From the NCBI RefSeq assembly GCF_023161665.1, contig NZ_JALNTW010000020.1, forward strand, positions 16,039 to 80,038: a stretch of DNA of 64,000 bases. The letters are read 5' to 3'. Within the stretch, counting starts at the first letter, position 1; each line of letters starts with the position of its first letter. This stretch comes from Shewanella sp. 1CM18E (GTDB lineage: Bacteria > Pseudomonadota > Gammaproteobacteria > Enterobacterales > Shewanellaceae). A program made the translations under genes and the position numbers. Below are positions 35,100-42,602 of the stretch, one piece after another. Below the pieces are notes generated by a model. That model saw nothing but the letters and a program-made list of their open reading frames with translations. It was not told the DNA's origin and searched no databases.

Positions 35100-36308
35100 A
35101 TGGCAAGCGATAATAATTACAGTTTAAGCCCGGTGCCTATTTCGGCACGTAAAGGTGTTTTATCCCTAACGATGGTGATGTTGGGACTGACCTTTTTTTC
35201 AGCGAGTATGTGGACAGGTGGCACACTCGGTACTGGTCTCTCTTTTAATGATTTTGTTCTTGCGGTTCTCATTGGTAATTTAATTCTCGGTATTTACACT
35301 TCGTTTCTCGGTTATATTGGCGCTCAAACAGGGCTTTCAACTCACCTCCTCGCTCGTTACTCTTTCGGTTTAAAAGGTTCTTGGTTACCCTCGCTACTTC
35401 TTGGTGGCACTCAAGTTGGTTGGTTTGGAGTTGGCGTGGCAATGTTTGCTATTCCGGTTCAAAAAGCTACTGGCATCGATACAAATCTCCTCATTATCAT
35501 CTCTGGTCTACTCATGACCTTCACTGTTTACTTCGGCATTGGCGCCATTATGATCCTATCAGCCATTGCTGTTCCTGCAATTGCGCTTTTTGGTGGTTTC
35601 TCTGTTATTCAAGCCGTTGACACTATGGGCGGCATGCAAGGCTTAATGGCGGTTGAACCAGAAAACCCTATCGATTTTAATACCGCGCTAGTGTTAGTTG
35701 TCGGCTCGTTCATTTCAGCCGGTACTTTAACCGCAGACTTTGTACGCTTTGGTAAGAACCCTAAAACCGCAGTGTTTGTCACTATGTTCGCTTTCTTTAT
35801 TGGCAACTCTTTAATGTTTGTCTTTGGCGCAGCAGGTGCAGCGGCAACAGGCCAAGCGGATATCTCGGAAGTAATGATTGCTCAGGGCTTATTAATCCCA
35901 GCGATTATCATCTTAGGTCTTAATATTTGGACCACTAACGACAATGCGCTTTATGCCTCTGGTCTTGGTTTTTCAAATATTACCGGCTTACCAAGTAAGT
36001 ACCTGTCTATTTTTAACGGCATTATCGGCACCTTATGTGCACTATGGTTATATAATAACTTCGTTGGCTGGTTGACCTTTTTGTCAGCCGCCATTCCTCC
36101 TATCGGCGGGATCATCATTGCGGATTACTTGCGTAACCGTGAAAAATATAAAGACTTTACTAGCGCTAAATTCTCAACTGTTAATTGGGCGGCAATTAGC
36201 GGTGTGATGATTGGCGTGCTTGCAGGTCACTTATTACCGGGCATAGTACCAATCAATGCGGTATTAGCTGGTGCAATCAGCTACTTATTGATTGATGAAG
36301 TACTATAA
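35100..36308 (+). CDS. codB: Cytosine permease CodB
   Basis: 402 residues of the NCS1 transporter family with about 12 hydrophobic segments. It imports cytosine with a cation. Close resemblance to E. coli CodB is seen in SARKGVLSLTMVMLGLTFFS, ASMWTGGTLGTGLS, GTQVGWFGVGVAMFA and NIWTTNDNALYASGLGF. CCAAGGACAATAA precedes the ATG. codA follows after 67 bp, giving the cytosine salvage operon. Confidence 0.95.
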   Translation: MASDNNYSLSPVPISARKGVLSLTMVMLGLTFFSASMWTGGTLGTGLSFNDFVLAVLIGNLILGIYTSFLGYIGAQTGLSTHLLARYSFGLKGSWLPSLLLGGTQVGWFGVGVAMFAIPVQKATGIDTNLLIIISGLLMTFTVYFGIGAIMILSAIAVPAIALFGGFSVIQAVDTMGGMQGLMAVEPENPIDFNTALVLVVGSFISAGTLTADFVRFGKNPKTAVFVTMFAFFIGNSLMFVFGAAGAAATGQADISEVMIAQGLLIPAIIILGLNIWTTNDNALYASGLGFSNITGLPSKYLSIFNGIIGTLCALWLYNNFVGWLTFLSAAIPPIGGIIIADYLRNREKYKDFTSAKFSTVNWAAISGVMIGVLAGHLLPGIVPINAVLAGAISYLLIDEVL

Positions 36309-36375
36309 CGTGTGACTGGGCAACAGCCAGTTAAATCAGATTGTAACAATGCAACCAATGCATAAGGAAAACACC

Positions 36376-37665
36376 ATGTCATCAGCAAGTATGTTGATTA
36401 AAAATGTGACGCTTAAAGGTCACGAAGGCCTGCAACAATTGTTGATTGAAGACGGCAAGTTCAAAGCGATTAGTCCTATGATTGAAGCGCTGCAATACGA
36501 TGCTTCAACCCAGGTTATTGACGGTGAAGGCGGAATGGCGGTTGCTCCATTTTGTGAGCCACACGTTCACTTAGACACGACGCAAACCGCGGGCGAGCCG
36601 AGCTGGAATATTTCAGGCACCTTATTCGAAGGTATTGAGCGCTGGGCCGAGCGTAAGTCTATGTTGTCTATCGAAGATGTTAAGGCTCGCGCAAAACAAA
36701 CTCTTAAATGGCAAATAGCTAATGGTATTCAACACGTTCGTACTCATGTTGACGTGTCGGATCCAACTCTTATTGCACTAAAAGCCATGCTTGAAGTTAA
36801 AGAAGAGATGAAAGATTGGGTCGATATTCAGATTGTGGCATTCCCACAAGAAGGTATTTTATCTTACCCAAATGGTAAAGAGTTACTTGAAGAAGCAGTA
36901 CAACTAGGCGCTGATGTGATTGGTGCCATCCCACACTTTGAATTTACCCGCGAATACGGTGTCGAGTCGCTGCATTATGTGTTTGAGCTTGCGCGCAAGT
37001 ATGACCGTTTGATTGACGTACATTGTGATGAAATTGATGATGAGCAGTCACGCTTTGTTGAAACCGTAGCTGCCCTCGCCCATAAATACAATATGGGAGA
37101 GCGCGTAACGGCGAGTCACACTACAGCAATGCATTCATACAATGGTGCTTACGCCTCGCGATTGTTCCGTTTGCTTGGTATGTCAGGTATTAACTTTGTG
37201 GCAAATCCGCTAGTGAATATCCATCTTCAAGGTCGTTTTGATGATTACCCTAAGCGCCGTGGTATCACTCGCGTTAAAGAGATGCTAGCTGCTGACATTA
37301 ATGTGTGCTTTGGTCACGATGACATTTTTGATCCTTGGTATCCGCTTGGCACAGCTAATATGCTGCAGGTATTGCACATGGGCTTACATGTTTGCCAAAT
37401 CATGGGTTACGATCAAATCAACAACTCTTTAGAGCTAATCACTAATAAGTCTGCTCGTACTTTAAATATTCAAGACAACTACGGTATTGAACTTGGCAAG
37501 CCTGGCAACCTATTGGTATTGCCAGCTGAAAACGGTTTCGATGCGGTTCGTCGTCAAGTACCAGTACGTTACTCTGTGCGCCAGGGTAAAGTGTTAGCCC
37601 AAACCCAAATAGCGCAAACACAAATTCACTTAGCTGAGACTGAAGACGTCACTTTCCGCCGCTAA
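36376..37665 (+). CDS. codA: Cytosine deaminase CodA
   Basis: 429 residues, amidohydrolase superfamily. It deaminates cytosine to uracil and ammonia. The metal-binding EPHVHLDTTQTAG is near residue 60, HCDEIDDEQSRF carries the catalytic Glu, ASHTTAMHSYNG holds a ligand His, and GHDDIFDPWYPLG carries the catalytic Asp. I start at ATG 36376 because AAGGAAAACACC precedes it. It forms an operon with codB and ends at a long terminator. Confidence 0.96.
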   Translation: MSSASMLIKNVTLKGHEGLQQLLIEDGKFKAISPMIEALQYDASTQVIDGEGGMAVAPFCEPHVHLDTTQTAGEPSWNISGTLFEGIERWAERKSMLSIEDVKARAKQTLKWQIANGIQHVRTHVDVSDPTLIALKAMLEVKEEMKDWVDIQIVAFPQEGILSYPNGKELLEEAVQLGADVIGAIPHFEFTREYGVESLHYVFELARKYDRLIDVHCDEIDDEQSRFVETVAALAHKYNMGERVTASHTTAMHSYNGAYASRLFRLLGMSGINFVANPLVNIHLQGRFDDYPKRRGITRVKEMLAADINVCFGHDDIFDPWYPLGTANMLQVLHMGLHVCQIMGYDQINNSLELITNKSARTLNIQDNYGIELGKPGNLLVLPAENGFDAVRRQVPVRYSVRQGKVLAQTQIAQTQIHLAETEDVTFRR

Positions 37666-37726
37666 TTGCGTTAACTTTTGTGCTTATATCCGCTTCACTG
37701 ATGATGTTAGTGATTGTATAAGCATT

Positions 37727-37801
37727 AAAGGTCCATTGAGTTGTTTGACTAAACCGCGCATCTGCGTAAATGGTCGATACCACTTAATGGACCTTTTTTT
37801 A
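37727..37801 (+). terminator. Terminator with long apical loop after codBA
   Basis: AAAGGTCCATTGAGT (37727-37741) pairs with ACTTAATGGACCTTT (37782-37796), with one G-U pair. The 40-nt loop holds a small CGC..GCG hairpin. Ts follow. Confidence 0.8.
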
Positions 37802-37923
37802 TTGGCTGGTTACTAGATATTTGTTATTTGATGCGTGTCATTAGACGCTTATCACTAGAAGCTGTGCAAAATGCCTAGTTATCAATTTATACACGATGAA
37901 TTTGGCTACTTCATACTCTTAGG

Positions 37924-38343
37924 CTAATGCTCATCGCCTGAGTAAACCCACATAGGTACGGTTTGCCCCGCTCGCTCAAATCCTAATGATTGATAAAAAG
38001 CCGTAGAGTCACCATCGGCGGTTAGCATCTGCTGGTGAAAACCATGGTAATGAGCTTGCATTAATTCCATCACTTGACGGCCTATACCTTGACGCTGAAA
38101 ATCTGGATGAATCAACAGATGTGGGTAATAAACCACTAGATGCCCGTCAGAAATCGCATTACCTAAACCGACTAACTTGCCATCCACCCTTGCGGTGACC
38201 AATGTGTCTGAATTTAATAGTGCTGCGAGCAGTTTTTCAGGAACCTCTGCTGATGACCACGCATTGGCTTTATAAAGTGCAACGACCTCTTGCTCGTTTA
38301 CCTGCTTGCTGACTTCAACGACTAAATTAATGTTTACGCTCAT
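37924..38343 (-). CDS. GNAT-family N-acetyltransferase
   Basis: 139 residues. Motif A is LLIHPDFQRQGIGRQVMELM with the Q-x-x-G-I-G acetyl-CoA loop. FYQSLGFERAGQ is motif B, and the protein ends in MWVYSGDEH. It resembles small one-domain acetyltransferases of the GCN5 type; the substrate is unknown. It stands alone between codBA and cmoM. Confidence 0.85.
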   Translation of the reverse strand: MSVNINLVVEVSKQVNEQEVVALYKANAWSSAEVPEKLLAALLNSDTLVTARVDGKLVGLGNAISDGHLVVYYPHLLIHPDFQRQGIGRQVMELMQAHYHGFHQQMLTADGDSTAFYQSLGFERAGQTVPMWVYSGDEH

Positions 38344-38886
38344 GAGTGGTTAATCCTTTATGCATCATTGTTTATCTGTAGCTAGTAGCAGTTTTTGTAA
38401 GTTTTTAGGTATTGGCTTTAATGGATCAACGCTAGACCCGCTAGTGTTGCCAATTGTATGGTTCAAAGGATGTTTTTTATATTAACCCCAATAACCAAAT
38501 TTTTTGCTTAGAGCCGTTTGAGCGCGAGTAAAAGTAATCTTGGCCGCCAAAACGTAACAAGTCTACCGTTGAGTAGAAATGCACCCAAAATGACTACAGA
38601 AAAGTATAACCTCGAGATATTTTTAACTTTCATTCAATTAATTGCATACTAATTCACGCGAGCCAGCATAAGCTCCCCTGGATTTACTGTCAAACAAAGT
38701 AAAAAATAGATTCATCGTTAATTGGTTCTAATCCGTTGTCGTTATTTGCGCACTAGGTGATTTAAATTTACAGCTTGCTGTGAGAAAATCCGCGGCCGCA
38801 TATTTTAGTACTCTTTAACCGGTGGCTTTCTAAGTGAGGCACAGCCGGGAAAAGCAATAGCCAATATATAACCAAAGAAGACTGCA
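38344..38886. other. Intergenic region before cmoM
   Basis: 543 bp without a supportable gene. Short inverted words such as GCTAGACCCGCTAG are seen, but no terminator, RNA gene or named repeat. Confidence 0.4.
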
Positions 38887-39717
38887 GTGAAACAAGATAG
38901 AAATTTTGACGATTTAGCACATAAGTTTGCAGCAAGTATTTACGGCACTGCAAAAGGTGAAATAAGGCAGACTGTCGTTTGGCAAGATATTGAGCTTATT
39001 TTGCAAGAGCTCGCCGTTGGCAGTCAGCAAGAGCTGCCACATCAAGAGCCAGCACTGCGAGAGTTAAAGGCTAAACCTACTTTTAGTGTGCTTGATGCTG
39101 GTGGTGGCTTGGCACAGCTTTCACAAAAAATTGCGGCTTTAGGCCACAATGTCAACTTGTGTGATTTGTCGAGCGAAATGTTGTCGTTAGCCAAGGAGGA
39201 TATTACTGATAATAACTTGCTTGAACGATATCGATTTATTCATAGTCCAGTGCAGTATGTTTCAGATCACCTAAACCAGCCTGTCGACTTGGTTTTGTTT
39301 CATGCGGTAATGGAGTGGCTAGCAGAACCTATTCCGGCATTGACATCCTTATGTGAGCAGGTCAAACCGGGCGGGATTATTTCAGTTATGTTTTACAACT
39401 ATAACGGCCTGCTATTTAAGAATCTTATTTGTGGCAATCTTAAACATATTGAGCAAGGTATGCCGCATCGAAAAAGGTTTAAACTGCAACCCCAGCAAGG
39501 CATTAAGCCTGAATTAGTCTATCAATGCTTGCAGCAAGCCGGTTTTGAGATCTTAGGTAAAACGGGCGTGCGCACTTTCCATGACTATATGCAAAATCAT
39601 GATATGGGACATTTTAGTTTTGATGAAATAGTGGCAATGGAGCAAAAACTTTGTCGTCAGGAACCATTCCTTTCCTTAGGTCGCTATATCCATGTTTATG
39701 CGAAGAAAAACTCTTAA
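38887..39717 (+). CDS. cmoM: tRNA 5-carboxymethoxyuridine methyltransferase CmoM
   Basis: 276 residues. CmoM (formerly SmtA) methylates cmo5U34 in tRNAs using SAM. The N-terminus DRNFDDLAHKFAASIYGTAKG is the family mark. The SAM loop is LDAGGGLAQLSQKIA (motif I), then LCDLSSEML and LVLFHAVMEWLAEP. It begins with GTG at 38887. It is a third tRNA-modification function in this window with ttcA and tusDCBE. Confidence 0.92.
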   Translation: MKQDRNFDDLAHKFAASIYGTAKGEIRQTVVWQDIELILQELAVGSQQELPHQEPALRELKAKPTFSVLDAGGGLAQLSQKIAALGHNVNLCDLSSEMLSLAKEDITDNNLLERYRFIHSPVQYVSDHLNQPVDLVLFHAVMEWLAEPIPALTSLCEQVKPGGIISVMFYNYNGLLFKNLICGNLKHIEQGMPHRKRFKLQPQQGIKPELVYQCLQQAGFEILGKTGVRTFHDYMQNHDMGHFSFDEIVAMEQKLCRQEPFLSLGRYIHVYAKKNS

Positions 39718-39851
39718 TATTTTTTGATTAGATATCAATTAAATTCAGCTCAGATTAACCTTTATTTGCTATACTAAACCTGTCTGAAAAGACATGAATA
39801 TTTGGCTAGTTAATAAGGGTTATACACTGGCATTTTAGAGTCGCTATTGAG

Positions 39852-39869
39852 TTATACCAATCAGTATAA
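39852..39869. repeat. Solo copy of the 18-bp MITE end
   Basis: TTATACCAATCAGTATAA is identical to the left end of the 331-664 element. I find no inverted partner within the next 350 bp, so it is a solo end or a truncated copy. Confidence 0.65.
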
Positions 39870-39982
39870 GATTAACCCCAAAACTAGTTTGCGATACGTT
39901 CGGCTAAAGGCTGTTAGCCTAAATTTTTACTTAGCCTTGAACAATGACAAAGTGGGATTAATGGTAACTGAGGAGTAACTGT

Positions 39983-40066
39983 ATGCTAGAGAGTCTATTA
40001 GTTTTGAAGTGGTTTTGTTTGGTGATGTTTTACATTGCGTTAGTCAGGCTTTGCTATAACAACTAG
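39983..40066 (+). CDS. Candidate 27-residue membrane peptide
   Basis: The peptide opens MLESLLVLKWF and is almost entirely one hydrophobic helix ending in RLCYNN. The start ATG is preceded by GAGGAG at about 8 nt, a near-ideal ribosome site. A 10-bp hairpin lies 42 nt after the stop (40108-40135). The size and shape fit small inner-membrane proteins or type I toxins. It stands alone, downstream of the solo MITE end. Without homologs the call remains tentative. Confidence 0.4.
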   Translation: MLESLLVLKWFCLVMFYIALVRLCYNN

Positions 40067-40107
40067 CAATAATCACCAGTCTTACCGATCAAAATATTTC
40101 ACAGCAG

Positions 40108-40135
40108 AATAACCTTGAATAATCCCAAGGTTATT
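40108..40135 (+). terminator. Hairpin downstream of the small peptide ORF
   Basis: AATAACCTTG (40108-40117) pairs with CAAGGTTATT (40126-40135) over an 8-nt loop. There is no T-run, so it is a weak terminator candidate or a transcript-end structure. Confidence 0.45.
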
Positions 40136-40240
40136 CCCATCACCTACGCTACAAACGCCTTTGCTTAAAGCGATTTTAATACAAGGGCTTTTACTACTAG
40201 AGCCTAACCAAGTAGCACTTCTAGCACAAGAGCTACCGAG

Positions 40241-40876
40241 TTATGCTAACGCAGCGAGTTCTTCACGTACTGCAGCTACAACGCCCTCTGGAGCGGCTAG
40301 GTGCTCCGAGTGATCGATAAAGATTGCTTGATCGCCAGATGTCATTACTAATACTGGGAATGCATTGGTTCCAATTGCTTCACCTATCTCAGCAATACCT
40401 GCTAATACACTTTCGGCTTCATGGCTTAGTGCATCTTTAAATACTTTGTTTGATGGTGAAAGCTTGTATTGATTAATGAGCTTGTCGAAATTATCACGAG
40501 TCTCAAAAGGATTCGCGTCAACAAAGTGTTGCTTTTGTATCGCTTGCAACAACTCAAACTCTTTATCTGCTTGTTTTGATTGTACCCAAGACATGAAGTT
40601 AGCAACTTTAACAGAAGACGCTTTCTTCTTACTCTGTGCCAAATAACTATCACCAAACTCTATATTGCTTAATGCACTAACCTGCTCTATTTGCGCCTGT
40701 TTCGGTGCATCTGAGCCATTAAAGTGAGCACAGTGCAATAAATGTAGATCTGAAAAGTCAAAAGCGTTAATCAGCTCAGCAACAACAGGTGTGGCGGCAT
40801 AACTCCAAGGGCAATGAGAGTCATAAATAAAGTAAAGTGTTAACGGGTCTTGATGTTTTGTCTGATTAGCTGGCAT
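40241..40876 (-). CDS. DsbA-family thioredoxin-like protein with one active-site Cys
   Basis: 211 residues, no signal peptide, so cytoplasmic. It opens with a strand and the motif DSHCPWSYAATPVV, the place of the DsbA C-x-x-C; here the second Cys is Ser (CPWS). The helical insert and the cis-Pro region (TNAFPVLVMTSGDQAIFID) follow. This resembles FrnE/HCCA-isomerase-like or glutathione-dependent relatives rather than oxidising DsbA. The substrate is unknown. Confidence 0.8.
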   Translation of the reverse strand: MPANQTKHQDPLTLYFIYDSHCPWSYAATPVVAELINAFDFSDLHLLHCAHFNGSDAPKQAQIEQVSALSNIEFGDSYLAQSKKKASSVKVANFMSWVQSKQADKEFELLQAIQKQHFVDANPFETRDNFDKLINQYKLSPSNKVFKDALSHEAESVLAGIAEIGEAIGTNAFPVLVMTSGDQAIFIDHSEHLAAPEGVVAAVREELAALA

Positions 40877-40983
40877 TAACTGGGATCTTGTTGATATTTA
40901 CGATGCCCAGATCCTAAGGGCTTTAGGGAATTTATTCAAATATCAATTTAGTTGTAGCGCTTACTTTTAAGACAAAGAAGCAT

Positions 40984-41018
40984 AAAAAAAGGAAGCTAAA
41001 TTCATTAGCTTCCTTTTT
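40984..41018 (-). terminator. Rho-independent terminator
   Basis: GGAAGCTAA (40991-40999) and TTAGCTTCC (41005-41013) form a 9-bp stem flanked by seven As and five Ts, so it could act both ways. It closes the membrane-protein gene at 41046. Confidence 0.85.
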
Positions 41019-41045
41019 CGTATCGTTAATTAAGTGGTAAACGAC

Positions 41046-42098
41046 TTAGGCAGGCTCTGCCTCCGCGTTGATTTCCGCTTGCACACCATGCCACTGATAG
41101 TGGTTGTTTGGCTTTTTACTCACGACACCGGCGGCGAACATTTTTGCAAAAATTTCATCAACCTCTTCAGTTGAAATATTTAAATATTGGCTAACAGCAC
41201 GTTTAGTACAGTTAACACGCTTTTCAGCCAATACATCAATTACTTGCTCATACATTGACTTTGGCTCAGCTTCTGGCAATTGCTTTGGCTCAAAGTGTGG
41301 AATAAAGTCTGAGTCGTCGCTATGTAAACGACGATATGCATCAAGGGTGATTGGCTCAAGCTGCTGTGATTGTGCTTTAAATCGTTGTCTAAAGCGATTT
41401 TCCTCACCAATTAAACCAACAAAGAAGGCTGCAAAAAAGTCTAATAGAATCGATAAGAATACAACTAGGCCTAACTGGGCTGTTTCAGCTTTGATATTTA
41501 AAGACTGGGCTAAGCTTTCAATCAATCCAACAATTGAACCTTGGCTAACAACAGGTACGCTATCACGTTGCATAGCCAACTTTTGCTGCTGTTCCCGTAA
41601 AATGTTGTTTTCTTTTTGAATACGAGTCACACCAGTAGCGATACGCTCCATTTGGATATACTTTTCTGCTGCGACATTATTAAGCTCAATTTGCTTATCA
41701 ATAGCAGCAATTTGCATATTAAACGCGTTTACCTTGCTTTGCTGTACTTGCACATGTTCTTGGGCTTTATTGGTTGCACTATTAATACCGCCAATTGAAC
41801 CACCAATAGAAATTGCTGCTAATACGGCATAAAAACCAAGAGCTGAAAACATACCAAAGAAGTTTTTACGTGCATAACGCTCACCTACTTCATACCAGGC
41901 AAAGAATTTACCTAATTCGAAAATTACCGCTAAGCCACCAAACAAAAGCTGCATGACAGGGTCGTCATCAATAGACAGGAATAACAATAACGAGAAAATA
42001 ATTGAAGCTAAAATAGATGCGCCAGTGAAGCTGTAAACGCTCCACATTGCAAACCTACCTTTTGGAAAACGTTCAGCGAGATTTTGATTGTAAAGCAT
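41046..42098 (-). CDS. Membrane protein with coiled coil and C-terminal winged-helix-like domain
   Basis: 350 residues. Three hydrophobic segments lie within ~1-110 (ILASIIFSLLLFLSI, MQLLFGGLAVIFEL, LGFYAVLAAISIGGSIGGI). A long coiled coil follows (about 115-180), then another helix (LGLVVFLSILLDFFAAFFVGLI). The soluble tail has VIDVLAEKRVNCTKRAVSQYLN..EVDEIFAKM..AGVVSKKPNNHYQW, a helix-turn-helix/winged-helix-like pattern. The shape suggests a membrane-tethered DNA- or protein-binding factor. I recognise no named family. It is a single gene with its own terminator. Confidence 0.7.
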   Translation of the reverse strand: MLYNQNLAERFPKGRFAMWSVYSFTGASILASIIFSLLLFLSIDDDPVMQLLFGGLAVIFELGKFFAWYEVGERYARKNFFGMFSALGFYAVLAAISIGGSIGGINSATNKAQEHVQVQQSKVNAFNMQIAAIDKQIELNNVAAEKYIQMERIATGVTRIQKENNILREQQQKLAMQRDSVPVVSQGSIVGLIESLAQSLNIKAETAQLGLVVFLSILLDFFAAFFVGLIGEENRFRQRFKAQSQQLEPITLDAYRRLHSDDSDFIPHFEPKQLPEAEPKSMYEQVIDVLAEKRVNCTKRAVSQYLNISTEEVDEIFAKMFAAGVVSKKPNNHYQWHGVQAEINAEAEPA

Positions 42099-42602
42099 AG
42101 TGGACTTCTAATAGTAGACTTTGAATGAAAGCGGATTAATTCTGAATTACTTGAGAACAAGAACATTTAGCTTACACTAAACCAGAGTAATACTCTTTAA
42201 AAAAACTAATGCATAGGATCTTATGCATATAATTGCAGCATAAATTGTATTAATGCTAACCAATCTCTGATTACTGCTAATTTAAATCACTATTATCTGC
42301 AACTATTGATAGTTAAAGCCCTAGTTTTTTGCTTAGTCACAATGACATCTGCGTTAACGCTGATAAGTAATAGATTCGATAAACTAATGGAAAACTGTTC
42401 TTCAGTTTTCAGGTGATGAGCTCATTTGGACACGATCCGCGTCATAGTTTAGGAAAATAGATTTTACTGACATAGATCCGTTTAAGGCTAACTCATACAA
42501 TGGCCGGCTTATCTTGATAAAGTCTCACACGAAATTGCTTTTTTTGGCGTTGTTACCAAATAAATTAATGCCTAAATGTATGAGCAATTAACTAGGAATA
42601 CC
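42099..42602. other. Intergenic region between membrane-protein gene and rlhA
   Basis: 504 bp serving divergent genes. ATGCATA (42209-42215) and TATGCAT (42222-42228) form an operator-like inverted repeat 111 bp before the membrane-protein start. No gene or terminator is seen. Confidence 0.45.
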
